Notes under the pieces: generated by a model
What the model was told of the DNA's origin: nothing
Database searches by the model: none
The model's input: the letters and a program-made list of their open reading frames with translations, nothing else
Shown: in pieces, positions 1-7,992 of the stretch
Position numbering within the stretch: the stretch's first letter is position 1
Layout of the letters: each line of letters begins with the position of its first letter
DNA from: Flavobacteriales bacterium
GTDB taxonomy: Bacteria > Bacteroidota > Bacteroidia > Flavobacteriales > UBA7430
Reading direction: 5' to 3'
NCBI GenBank assembly: GCA_022425195.1
Contig: JAKMFX010000011.1
Location: 1 to 64,000 of the forward strand
DNA: 64,000 bases
Made by a program: the position numbers and the translations under genes

Positions 1-54
1 ACCCAGGACCCTCTCCTTAAAAGGGAGATGCTCTACCAACTGAGCTACCAAGTC
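1..54 (-). tRNA. tRNA-Lys (TTT), 3' part cut by window edge
   Basis: The minus strand reads a tRNA 5' half: acceptor GACTTGG, D-arm GCTC/GAGC, and anticodon loop CTTTTAA with anticodon TTT. The visible part matches the complete copy at 74-146 base for base. The T-arm and 3' acceptor lie outside the window. It is the third tRNA of a Leu-Lys-Lys series read leftward, 19 bases after the second. Confidence 0.93.
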
Positions 55-73
55 ATAACGAGGTGTGTGTAAG

Positions 74-146
74 TGACTTGGCTGGGGCTCGAACCCAGGA
101 CCCTCTCCTTAAAAGGGAGATGCTCTACCAACTGAGCTACCAAGTC
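74..146 (-). tRNA. tRNA-Lys (TTT)
   Basis: A complete 73-base cloverleaf on the minus strand. The acceptor is GACTTGG paired with CCAAGTC, with discriminator A and no encoded CCA. The anticodon stem TCTCC/GGAGA encloses loop CTTTTAA (anticodon TTT, Lys). The T-arm is CTGGG TTCGAGC CCCAG. It lies 12 bases from the tRNA-Leu gene and is probably co-transcribed with it. Confidence 0.97.
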
Positions 147-158
147 AAAATTTTAATG

Positions 159-241
159 TGCCTAGAACAGGAATCGAACCTGCACGACCAGAGGTCATAC
201 GCCCCTCAAGCGTACGCGTCTACCAATTCCGCCACCTAGGC
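159..241 (-). tRNA. tRNA-Leu (GAG)
   Basis: An 83-base class II tRNA on the minus strand with a long variable arm. The acceptor GCCTAGG pairs with TCTAGGC (one G-T pair), discriminator A. The anticodon stem TACGC/GCGTA encloses loop TTGAGGG, giving anticodon GAG (Leu, CUY codons). It is the first tRNA after the promoter element at 278-285. Confidence 0.96.
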
Positions 242-277
242 ATTATTGATTGCCATCATGCTTTGTGAAAAGCGATG

Positions 278-285
278 CAAATATA
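278..285 (-). promoter_or_regulatory. -7 promoter element of the tRNA operon
   Basis: CAAATATA on the plus strand is TATATTTG on the minus strand, an exact match to the Bacteroidota -7 consensus TAnnTTTG. It lies 36 bases upstream of the mature 5' end of tRNA-Leu. No clear -33 TTG was found at the usual spacing. Confidence 0.55.
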
Positions 286-357
286 AGTGCATTATTTTAT
301 AACACCATACGTCTTTTGAAGTTTTATTATGTTTTTTTAGGAATCTGTAAATCCTAC

Positions 358-1524
358 TTATTCGATGATTGGAGAACGTTCAAAAACAGCATTTTCATCA
401 AAGAGCTTGCGGTAGGTTTTGAGGTCGTGGTAGTTTTTGGCACCCATAGATTTGCTGATGTGTATCATTTTTGGGTTAAAATCTCCTATCCAGGTCATAA
501 TGACCTTTTTATAGTTGGGGCGTTTGGTGCGAAGATGTTCTGCCGCAGCAAATAGAATATAGGACTCCATTCCCAGTCCTTGAAACTTTGGAGTGACGCC
601 AAAGACAATTCCCCAAACGTATTTCGGTTTACTAAAAAGCTTTTGGATCAGAAACTTTAGTTTCCCCCAGATGTTAAAGTTTCCGTGTGTTACCTTAAAG
701 AATTGATTCAATTCAGGTAACATGATCACAAATGAAATGGGCTTATCCTTGTAATAGGCATACCAGATTAAGTCCGTTTCCATAACAGGTTTGATCTTCT
801 GCATCATTGCCATGGCTTGATTGCTCGACATCTCTTTGAAATTGTCATGGGTTACCCAAGCTGCATTGTAAACCTCCCGAAAATCTTCCGCGTACTTTTT
901 TAGGTTGTTTTTATTGATGGTTTCAAGTCTGTAGTCTTTATTCTCTTTAATCCGCTCAAATTTATTGATGTACTTTTCCGGTAGTTTTTGGGTAAGCGGT
1001 TTTATAAAGTTGTGTTGGTTGAAGTAGGTTTGGAAACCGTAATTCTCAAAAAATGCTTGGTAATAAGGAGGGTTGTAGCTATTTGCATAGATAGGAGGGT
1101 GCTCAAACCCGTTGACCAGCAAGCCCCAATAACGGTCTTTTTCACCGAAATTTACAGGGCCATCCATAGCTTCCATTCCTCTTTCGGTGAGCCAACTTTT
1201 ACATGCGTTGAATAGCATATGTGCAGCTTGCTCATTTTCAATACATTCAAAAAACCCCATTCCTCCGGTGGCTTGATTGAATGTGTGCGCTTTTTTATTG
1301 TCAATGAACGCGGCAACTCTTCCTATGGTTTCTCCTTGCTTATTTTCTAAAATAAATCGCGCTGCAGAGCCGTGTGTGAAATAGCTGTTTTTATTCGGGT
1401 CAAAAACAGCCTCTACTTCTTGTCTTATATGTGCAATCCAGTTAGCGTCATCTTTGTATATTGTGTGAGGAACTTGGTGAAATCTTTTTATTTCATTCGA
1501 ATTAGAAACTTCAACGATCTTCAT
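358..1524 (-). CDS. GNAT-fold acyltransferase-like protein
   Basis: A 388-residue protein of a family common in Bacteroidota and usually annotated as an N-acetyltransferase-domain protein; the substrate is unknown. The N-terminal half has the family's typical blocks: IYKDDANW (22-29), FDPNKNSYFTHG (41-52) and GRVAAFI (68-74). The last matches the acetyl-CoA-binding strand and loop of GNAT proteins. A second GNAT-like half follows, including VTPKFQGLGMES near the C-terminus. No signal peptide or membrane segment is visible, so it should be cytosolic. The reading frame is open to an ATG at 1581, but I prefer the ATG at 1524 because family members begin at this MKIVEVS segment. It is divergent from the SDR gene at 1605. 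The family call is fairly safe and the function is not. Confidence 0.75.
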   Translation of the reverse strand: MKIVEVSNSNEIKRFHQVPHTIYKDDANWIAHIRQEVEAVFDPNKNSYFTHGSAARFILENKQGETIGRVAAFIDNKKAHTFNQATGGMGFFECIENEQAAHMLFNACKSWLTERGMEAMDGPVNFGEKDRYWGLLVNGFEHPPIYANSYNPPYYQAFFENYGFQTYFNQHNFIKPLTQKLPEKYINKFERIKENKDYRLETINKNNLKKYAEDFREVYNAAWVTHDNFKEMSSNQAMAMMQKIKPVMETDLIWYAYYKDKPISFVIMLPELNQFFKVTHGNFNIWGKLKFLIQKLFSKPKYVWGIVFGVTPKFQGLGMESYILFAAAEHLRTKRPNYKKVIMTWIGDFNPKMIHISKSMGAKNYHDLKTYRKLFDENAVFERSPIIE

Positions 1525-1554
1525 GCTTTGGGCTTTAGATGTGGTGATTAATTT

Positions 1555-1562
1555 TATCTTTG
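1555..1562 (+). promoter_or_regulatory. Possible -7 element for the SDR-aroK pair
   Basis: TATCTTTG matches TAnnTTTG exactly and lies 42 bases before the SDR start. If used, the 5' UTR is about 37 bases. It overlaps the alternative long N-terminus of the divergent acyltransferase gene, which mildly favours that gene's shorter start at 1524. Confidence 0.35.
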
Positions 1563-1604
1563 TTTCTGCATTGATATGCAATTTTACAATTTAAAAAGCA
1601 ATGG

Positions 1605-2411
1605 ATGAAAAATAAGGTGGTAATTGTTACAGGGGCTTCCTCGGGAATAGGGAAAGCTTGTGCCATTGAATTTGCTCAGAAGGGTGCTCATGTAGTTTTA
1701 GTAGCCCGTTCCGCAGCGAAGTTGGAAATACTTGCTGGTCAGATTTCATCCTATGGCGTTCTAGCCCTCCCTGTGGTGGCAGATGTAAGCCAGGAAGATG
1801 ATTGTAAAAAAATGATTCATCAGGTACTTCATCAATTTGGTAAAATTGATGTTCTGATCAATAATGCGGGGATCTCCATGCGAGCCTCTTTTGCTGATAT
1901 AGACGTGTCTGTTCTTAAAAAAGTGATGGGCGTTAATTTTTGGGGAACGGTTTATTGTACACGTCACGCCCTGGCAAGTATTCTTGAGAATAAAGGCTCA
2001 GTAGTGGGTGTTTCCTCTATTGCTGGCTACAAAGGTTTACCGGGGAGAACAGGCTATTCGTCCTCTAAGTTTGCCATGCATGGTTTTCTCGAATCTTTGC
2101 GTTTGGAAAATCTAAAAAATGGATTGCATGTCTTGATTGCATGTCCTGGATTCACAGCCTCCAACATAAGAAATACAGCACTCACTGGTGATGGTTCTTC
2201 GCAGGGAGAAACACCCAGAGATGAGCAGAAAATGATGCAGCCTGAAGAAGTTGCGACCTATATCGTCGATGCAGTCGAAATGAGAAAGGATCGATTGACA
2301 TTGACTCTTAATGGAAAGTTGACTGTTTTGTTGAATAAGTTTTTCCCGAAGTGGGTGGATAAGTTGGTCTACAACCACATGCGTAAAGAACCAGATGCTC
2401 CTTTCAAATGA
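1605..2411 (+). CDS. SDR family NAD(P)-dependent oxidoreductase
   Basis: A 268-residue classical short-chain dehydrogenase/reductase. It has the cofactor motif TGASSGIG (9-16), the structural NNAG (86-89), catalytic Ser 137/138, and an intact YSSSK (Tyr151, Lys155). The C-terminal extension (about 230-268) is hydrophobic and basic, as in DHRS7-like reductases that associate loosely with membranes. The substrate cannot be read from the sequence; lipid or steroid-like ketones are typical for this branch. The stop overlaps the start of the shikimate kinase gene by four bases (ATGA), so the two are translationally coupled. This is the normal SDR in the window, in contrast to the one at 12210. Confidence 0.88.
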   Translation: MKNKVVIVTGASSGIGKACAIEFAQKGAHVVLVARSAAKLEILAGQISSYGVLALPVVADVSQEDDCKKMIHQVLHQFGKIDVLINNAGISMRASFADIDVSVLKKVMGVNFWGTVYCTRHALASILENKGSVVGVSSIAGYKGLPGRTGYSSSKFAMHGFLESLRLENLKNGLHVLIACPGFTASNIRNTALTGDGSSQGETPRDEQKMMQPEEVATYIVDAVEMRKDRLTLTLNGKLTVLLNKFFPKWVDKLVYNHMRKEPDAPFK

Positions 2412-2923
2412 AAGTGATATTGGTCGGATATATGGGCTCTGGAAAGAGCGTTGTAGCTAGTGAACTGGCCGAATTACTCGGTTGTAGATTTATAGACACC
2501 GATGAGTGGATAGAAGCGAGGGCTTGTAAGACCATTCCCGAAATTTTTTCTCAGGACGGAGAAGCTGCTTTTAGAAAAAAAGAAAAAGAATGTCTGGAGT
2601 TTTTGATGGATCATGATCATATTGTTTTGTCTACAGGAGGAGGAATGCCTTGCTTTAACGATGCTATAGACTTGATGCTTGAACTGGGTGAGACAATTTA
2701 TCTCGATGCCAGTATTGAAACGCTTACCAACCGTTTGTGGATTGGGAAGTCCGGTAGGCCCATACTTAAAGATTTTAAAGAAAAGAATGAGTTGGCAGCA
2801 TTCATTTCTAATCACCTTTCCGAACGATTGGATTGTTATCAAAAGTCCAAGCACAGTGTCGTGGTGGACGACAAGTCTGTAGCGCGTATTGCTAAAGAAA
2901 TCAAATCAGCATTAGAGTCCTAG
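2408..2923 (+). CDS. aroK: Shikimate kinase
   Basis: A 171-residue P-loop kinase that phosphorylates shikimate with ATP, the fifth step of the chorismate pathway in the cytosol. It has Walker A GYMGSGKS (7-14), the shikimate-binding DTD (30-32) and the GGG motif (77-79). A lid arginine is visible in the GRP segment after GKS near residue 115. Length is normal for the family. It overlaps the preceding SDR gene by four bases. The later-numbered pathway partner aroE lies far away at 23352. Confidence 0.95.
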   Translation: MKVILVGYMGSGKSVVASELAELLGCRFIDTDEWIEARACKTIPEIFSQDGEAAFRKKEKECLEFLMDHDHIVLSTGGGMPCFNDAIDLMLELGETIYLDASIETLTNRLWIGKSGRPILKDFKEKNELAAFISNHLSERLDCYQKSKHSVVVDDKSVARIAKEIKSALES

Positions 2924-2950
2924 GCTTTTACTTTCTGAACAATACCAGGT

Positions 2951-4183
2951 CTATTCGTAGCGAAGTGCTTTTATGGGCTCTACTTTCTGAATCATTAGGG
3001 AGGGAATGATGAGCATGCACATACAGATGACAATGCTAAATAGATTGATTAACATCCAATTTTCAGGGGACAGAAGAACGGGAAGCGATTTTACGTAATA
3101 GTGCTCAGGATCCAATTGTATGGGAGCGAAATAGTTCTGAATTCCTATTAGTGATAGCCCGATACCATTCCCTATAATCAAGCCTTTTCGAAGCAGATAA
3201 AAGGCGTGGTAAAGGAATATTTTTTTGATGGATATTTGCCTTGCCCCCAAGGCTTTCATTAGGCCAATCATCTTTGTTCTTTCGAGAATGATAATGAGTA
3301 GAGAGCTAATCATGTTGATGCATGCTACAAGGATCATAATCAATAGGATAATGACGATGTTCATGTCAAAGAGTTTGATCCAGTCAAAAATTTGTGAATA
3401 CGTATCTCTTGCACTAGTAACGCGGGTGTCGAAAGGGCTTTTCTGCTCAACTTCCAAAAGAACTTGCTGACGATTAAATCCCTCCTTCACCTTCAGTTCA
3501 ATCGAGCTACATTGATTTTCAGACCATCGATTCATTTTTCGCAAATGTTGCTGGTCAGCAAATACGTAGAGGTCGTCAAACAATTCGATTCCGGTCTCAT
3601 AAATCCCCGCAACAGTAAATTTTCTTACAAAGGGCTGGTGGCTCTTTTTCCCTTGAAAATAAAATAAAGCCTCATCCTGAACGCCTAGACTTAATTTTCG
3701 ACTTATCTTCTGAGAGATAAGAATGGTGTTGCTTTTTTGGGAATCCCTATAGCGAGGAGATTCTCCTGCTATAAGGTGACTGTTTATAAAGCTCCAATCA
3801 AAATTTTCATCAACTCCTTTGACCACAATCCCTTCAAATTCAGTATCCGTTTTTATAAGGGCATTTTTGGTGATCTGGGTTTGGATGTGGACAATGCCAT
3901 CAACTCCATAAAAGGCCTCCAGGAGAAGGCTGTCAGCGAGAATTGGAGCGACTTCTAGGGATGGGTTAAGATCTAACACGGCCACTTGAATATCAGAGGT
4001 AAATCCGGTAACTTTAGCACTGATTTTTTCTTGCAAACCTTTGCCAGTGGCAATGGCTAAGATCATAACTGTAATGCTTAAGCTTACCGCAGCAATGGCC
4101 ATTTTCAAAATAGGTTTTGATATGGAATGCTGAAGATTTTTTTCGGTGTGTAGGCGTTTTGCTACAAATTTTTCAAAATTCAA
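2951..4183 (-). CDS. LolC/E-like ABC transporter permease
   Basis: A 410-residue inner-membrane permease of the FtsX/LolCE type. The pattern is one N-terminal membrane helix (residues about 28-46), a periplasmic domain of about 220 residues, then three C-terminal helices. In lipoprotein-releasing systems such permeases pair with a LolD ATPase to move lipoproteins from the inner to the outer membrane; no ATPase gene is adjacent. I place the start at TTG 4183 because homologues begin with MNxExFIAKRL, which corresponds to the NFEKFVAKRL here. An upstream in-frame TTG at 4201 is the alternative; there is no ATG before residue 28. A good -7 element lies at 4210-4217. Confidence 0.85.
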   Translation of the reverse strand: MNFEKFVAKRLHTEKNLQHSISKPILKMAIAAVSLSITVMILAIATGKGLQEKISAKVTGFTSDIQVAVLDLNPSLEVAPILADSLLLEAFYGVDGIVHIQTQITKNALIKTDTEFEGIVVKGVDENFDWSFINSHLIAGESPRYRDSQKSNTILISQKISRKLSLGVQDEALFYFQGKKSHQPFVRKFTVAGIYETGIELFDDLYVFADQQHLRKMNRWSENQCSSIELKVKEGFNRQQVLLEVEQKSPFDTRVTSARDTYSQIFDWIKLFDMNIVIILLIMILVACINMISSLLIIILERTKMIGLMKALGARQISIKKIFLYHAFYLLRKGLIIGNGIGLSLIGIQNYFAPIQLDPEHYYVKSLPVLLSPENWMLINLFSIVICMCMLIIPSLMIQKVEPIKALRYE

Positions 4184-4209
4184 GGGACTATGCTTTATCA
4201 ATGTGTTTC

Positions 4210-4217
4210 CAAATATA
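4210..4217 (-). promoter_or_regulatory. -7 element of the LolC/E-like gene
   Basis: CAAATATA (TATATTTG on the minus strand) matches TAnnTTTG. Transcription would begin near 4204, about 20 bases before the TTG start at 4183. It lies within the 39-base gap shared with the divergent lipoprotein gene. Confidence 0.5.
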
Positions 4218-4222
4218 GTAAA

Positions 4223-5374
4223 ATGAAGTTACTGACGGGTTTCATTTTTGTGCTCTTGTTTTCCTGTCAGGCCCAACAAGCATCTGATGAAATCATTACG
4301 GGAGCACAACAGTTGAACAACTATCTTCCTTCGCTTGAGGGAAAAAATATTGCGGTTGTTGCCAATCAAACCTCACTGATAGACGGAGTACATATAGTAG
4401 ACACATTACTTGCGCGATCAATAATGGTTACTAGAGTCTTTGCGCCTGAACACGGATTTAGAGGTAAAGCTGACGCCGGGGCTTCCATTGATGATGCGTT
4501 AGATGAAAAAACGGGATTGCCCATCTTATCCCTTTATGGATCGACAAAAAAACCGACTTCAGCATTTTTGAAAGATGTAGATCTGATACTTTTTGACATA
4601 CAAGATGTGGGTGCTCGATTCTACACCTACATTTCCACCTTACATTATGTAATGGAGGCTTGTGCAGAATACTCTATTCCGGTGCTGGTTCTTGATCGTC
4701 CAAACCCCAATGGTCATTATATAGACGGCCCGATTTTAGATACGGCATATCAATCTTTTGTTGGCATGCACCCCATACCCATAGTTCATGGGATGACGCT
4801 TGCTGAGTATGCCCAGATGATCAATGGTGAATATTGGCTAAAGGACTCTTTGCAGTGTGAGCTGAAGTATCAGTCTATGAAAAATTATCATCATCAGAAG
4901 CCCTACAAACTTCCTGTAAAACCCTCTCCTAATCTTCCAAATTCCCAATCGATAGCCTTATATCCTTCTCTGTGTTTGTTTGAAGGTACGGACGTAAGTA
5001 TTGGAAGGGGTACACTACAACAATTTCAAGTGATAGGCTCACCTAAACTGGATAGTTGTTCTTATGTATTCACACCAATTTCTCGGGAGGGTGCCAAATA
5101 TCCAAAGCATGAAAACACGGTTTGTTGTGGATGGAACTTGAGTGACCTTGAGTTTGAAGATGAAATCCATTTGGATTATCTTATTGAGTCTTATCATCAA
5201 TACAGTTCTCAAGGGCTCGGTTTTTTCACTTCTTTTTTTGATAAACTTGCCGGCTCAAATCAGTTGCGCATTCAAATAGAGGCAGGCTGGACATCGAATC
5301 AGATTAAAGAATCCTGGGAAGAAGGTCTAGATAATTTCAAGAACACAAGAGCAAATTATTTGATTTATCCTTAG
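4223..5374 (+). CDS. namZ: NamZ-like exo-beta-N-acetylmuramidase (DUF1343), lipoprotein
   Basis: A 383-residue DUF1343 protein. Characterised members (NamZ of Bacillus subtilis and Tannerella forsythia) remove terminal N-acetylmuramic acid from peptidoglycan fragments. The start at ATG 4223 gives a clean lipoprotein signal, MKLLTGFIFVLLFSC, with Cys15 as the lipid attachment site; an upstream ATG at 4190 would spoil it. Conserved blocks include NQTS, the APEHGFRG segment, SLYG, DIQDVGARFYTY, LDRPNPNG and GTDVSIGRGT. It probably acts in the periplasm or on the outer membrane in muropeptide recycling. It is divergent from the LolC/E-like gene, an apt neighbour for a lipoprotein but not proof of a link. 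Confidence 0.9.
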   Translation: MKLLTGFIFVLLFSCQAQQASDEIITGAQQLNNYLPSLEGKNIAVVANQTSLIDGVHIVDTLLARSIMVTRVFAPEHGFRGKADAGASIDDALDEKTGLPILSLYGSTKKPTSAFLKDVDLILFDIQDVGARFYTYISTLHYVMEACAEYSIPVLVLDRPNPNGHYIDGPILDTAYQSFVGMHPIPIVHGMTLAEYAQMINGEYWLKDSLQCELKYQSMKNYHHQKPYKLPVKPSPNLPNSQSIALYPSLCLFEGTDVSIGRGTLQQFQVIGSPKLDSCSYVFTPISREGAKYPKHENTVCCGWNLSDLEFEDEIHLDYLIESYHQYSSQGLGFFTSFFDKLAGSNQLRIQIEAGWTSNQIKESWEEGLDNFKNTRANYLIYP

Positions 5375-5410
5375 TCTATTATAGACCAAAATGTAGTTGT
5401 TGGGAAATCA

Positions 5411-6745
5411 TTAAAGTAGACGAAGCATTTTCTCCATAATATCATCTGAATCCCAAACTTCACTTATGTTTGGGATGTTCATAATGCTTTGCATGAGTTT
5501 CTCTTGTTTCATTCCGATGTGCCAAGCATCTGCGTACGAAATATTGGTAAAACTAACCATAGAATAGAGTGGCGTCCATTTCTCTGGATAAAGTTGAGTA
5601 AATTTTTGCTCTATTTTTTTCTGTAACAAGAAGTTGGGCTGAGCGGTTTTGTCTCGCATGACAATGAAGTTGTGCATCGAAAGGTCTTGTACTCCGTCTC
5701 CATTGGGTTTTCGAACTCTAGAATACTCTTCAAAACAAGTTTTGAAATTATTATTGTGTTTGTCCAATAGTTCATCAAGGATTCTACAGTCTTCAAAACC
5801 AGCATTCATTCCTTGTCCGTAAAAAGGGACCGTAGCGTGGGCAGCATCTCCTACTAAGATGGTATGGTCATTAACATGCCAGGGGTAGGTTCGCATGATG
5901 GCCATGGAGGAAGTAGGGTTTGTGAAAAACTGATCAGATAAATCTGGGATCAGAGGGACTAAGTCAGGAAATATTTTTTCGAAATACTCTTGAACTTCTT
6001 CATGTGTTTTAAGCTTTTCAAAGGATTCTTGTCCTTCATAAGGAGCAAATAAGGTGCAGGTGTAACTGCCATCTAGGTTGGGCAGTGCAATCAGCATAAA
6101 ATTACCTCGAGGCCATATATGCAATGCATTTTTTTCCAGTTTGTGGCTGCCATTGTCATGAGCTGGAATGAGGAGCTCTTTGTAACCGTGTTCAATGTAT
6201 TGTTGAGAGTATTGTTGCCGACTTCTTTTTACCATTTGGTTTCTAACTGCAGAAAAGGCCCCATCAGCACCAATTAAAAGATCTGAATGAATGCTTGTTT
6301 TTTCATTGGAGTTTGTGTGTTCAAAATGGGCAGTCCCAGTTTCAAAATCTATATCGGTACATTTTTGATTGCAGTGAATGTCAACACCCAATTTTTCAGC
6401 CTTTTCCATTAAAACCAAATTCAGCATGGATCTGGATACGGAATAAATCGCCTGTCCCGGATTCCCGTAGGCTTGTTCTGAAAGGTTTCCCTGTACATCG
6501 TGCATGATCCTTTTGTACATGGGAATGGCAATTTTTTCGACATCTTTGGCGGCATCAACCTTTTTTAGGGCGGTCCATCCTCTTTCTGATAGGGCTAAAT
6601 TAATGGACTTGCCCGCAGTAATTTTAGCCAACCGCAAATCATCCCTTCTTTCGTACATGGCTACGTTAAAGCCTCTTTTTTTCATGTATAGTGCGCTCAG
6701 AGACCCTACCAATCCTGCTCCGGCTATGGTGATGTTTTTTTTCAT
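5411..6745 (-). CDS. kmo: Kynurenine 3-monooxygenase
   Basis: A 444-residue FAD-dependent aromatic hydroxylase converting L-kynurenine to 3-hydroxykynurenine with NADPH and O2. It has the dinucleotide-binding GAGLVG (9-14), the DG motif in GADGAFSAVR (159-168), and the FAD ribityl-binding GDAAHATVPFYGQGMNAG (299-316). The C-terminal region (about 385-444) is the hydrophobic segment typical of KMO; in eukaryotes it anchors to the membrane, here it is less hydrophobic. It is the last gene of the nine-gene tryptophan cluster and overlaps kynU by four bases (ATGA). Confidence 0.96.
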   Translation of the reverse strand: MKKNITIAGAGLVGSLSALYMKKRGFNVAMYERRDDLRLAKITAGKSINLALSERGWTALKKVDAAKDVEKIAIPMYKRIMHDVQGNLSEQAYGNPGQAIYSVSRSMLNLVLMEKAEKLGVDIHCNQKCTDIDFETGTAHFEHTNSNEKTSIHSDLLIGADGAFSAVRNQMVKRSRQQYSQQYIEHGYKELLIPAHDNGSHKLEKNALHIWPRGNFMLIALPNLDGSYTCTLFAPYEGQESFEKLKTHEEVQEYFEKIFPDLVPLIPDLSDQFFTNPTSSMAIMRTYPWHVNDHTILVGDAAHATVPFYGQGMNAGFEDCRILDELLDKHNNNFKTCFEEYSRVRKPNGDGVQDLSMHNFIVMRDKTAQPNFLLQKKIEQKFTQLYPEKWTPLYSMVSFTNISYADAWHIGMKQEKLMQSIMNIPNISEVWDSDDIMEKMLRLL

Positions 6746-7992
6746 AAACTAGACCTTAGAATTTGGTAAAATTGATACACATCAGAAAAGCTGTTGTACA
6801 AAGGTACTGGAGCCACTCTGATGACATCAGGCTCACGCCAATCTGCAACCACGCCTTTTTTTGTGATGCTGTCAAATAATGTTTTGTTTCCATTTTTCAC
6901 TTGAATGGAAACTTGACAGCCTCTCTGATTGGGAGTGATGATGTTGATGGTATCCGAATCTAGAGTTTCCAACAATTCGATGAGGTAATTTGTGAGTTTA
7001 TTTGATTTCTGAAGTAAGGAATTCATTCCCACCCGATCAAAAATGGATAGAGAAGCTCGAATTGCTGCTAAGGATAAAATAGGGGGATTGCTTAGTTGCC
7101 ATCCTTCTGCTGATTCAATCGCTTCAAAATCGTCAGGCATTTTAAATCGATTGTCTTTATTGTGTCCCCACCATCCCGCAAATTTAGGTAGCTTGCTTTT
7201 GTGATATTTCTCATGAATGAAAGCTCCGGCAACCGATCCAGGTCCTGAGTTTAAGTACTTGTAGGAGCACCAAACGGCAAAGTCCACATTCCAGTCATGA
7301 AGTTCTAGATTCACATTTCCTGCCGCATGTGCCAGATCGAATCCTACACAAATGTCTTTTTTATGCGCTAGTTCTGTCAGCGTTTTCATATCAAATACTT
7401 GGCCAGTATAGTAGTTGACTCCACCCAGCATAAGTAGTGCAATTTCATCTCCTTGATCAGTAACTAGTTTTGCGATGTCTTCAGTCCTCAGGGCATGTTC
7501 TCCTTGTCGGGGGCTCATTTTTATCAGGCTCTCCTCAGGCGCATACCCATGGTGTGTTATTTGTGAGCTAAGTGCATATATGTCCGAGGGAAACGCATCT
7601 GCTTCAATAATAATTTTATGTTTTTTCGCTGTGGGTCGATAAAAGGAAACCATCATTAAATGAAGGTTTACCGTCAGTGAATTCATGGCAATTACTTCTG
7701 AAGGTTTAGCTCCCACAATTTTGGCATACCCTTCACTAAGAAATTCGTGATAGGGCATCCATGGATTTTTAGCCTTCACATGACCCTCAACACCCAGTTG
7801 TGCCCAATCCAGTAGTTCCTGTTCCAAATAGGTCTTGGTCTTTTTGGGTTGTAGCCCCAAAGAATTTCCACACAGGTAAATCAATGCTCTACCGTTTTCA
7901 TCTCTCGGAATGTGAAATTCACTTCTGTAGGAACCTAGTTGATCCTCTTCGTCGAGTTGCCTAGCAAACTCTTTTGTATGTTTAGCGTTCAT
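6742..7992 (-). CDS. kynU: Kynureninase
   Basis: A 416-residue PLP enzyme that cleaves 3-hydroxykynurenine to 3-hydroxyanthranilate and alanine. It shows CGNSLGLQP (41-49), the PLP-ring Asp in GFDLAHAAGN (Asp219), and the Schiff-base lysine in CSYKYLNSGPG (Lys245). I start at ATG 7992, where family homology begins; an upstream alternative at 8037 adds 15 residues inside the neighbouring gene. It overlaps the cyclase gene by 11 bases and kmo by four. Confidence 0.96.
   Translation of the reverse strand: MNAKHTKEFARQLDEEDQLGSYRSEFHIPRDENGRALIYLCGNSLGLQPKKTKTYLEQELLDWAQLGVEGHVKAKNPWMPYHEFLSEGYAKIVGAKPSEVIAMNSLTVNLHLMMVSFYRPTAKKHKIIIEADAFPSDIYALSSQITHHGYAPEESLIKMSPRQGEHALRTEDIAKLVTDQGDEIALLMLGGVNYYTGQVFDMKTLTELAHKKDICVGFDLAHAAGNVNLELHDWNVDFAVWCSYKYLNSGPGSVAGAFIHEKYHKSKLPKFAGWWGHNKDNRFKMPDDFEAIESAEGWQLSNPPILSLAAIRASLSIFDRVGMNSLLQKSNKLTNYLIELLETLDSDTINIITPNQRGCQVSIQVKNGNKTLFDSITKKGVVADWREPDVIRVAPVPLYNSFSDVYQFYQILRSSL

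Noticed and set aside
250..555. 101-codon plus-strand open frame near the tRNA genes
   Set aside because: It overlaps the acyltransferase gene in antisense and the tRNA promoter; no coding evidence.
2951..5374. LolC/E-like permease and NamZ-like lipoprotein as a functional pair
   Set aside because: They are divergent rather than co-transcribed and LolC/E would serve all lipoproteins, so adjacency alone does not support a specific system.
5374..5411. Terminator between the NamZ-like gene and kmo
   Set aside because: GTCTATTATAGAC is a short palindrome followed by CAAAATG, without a T-run in either direction; not convincing.
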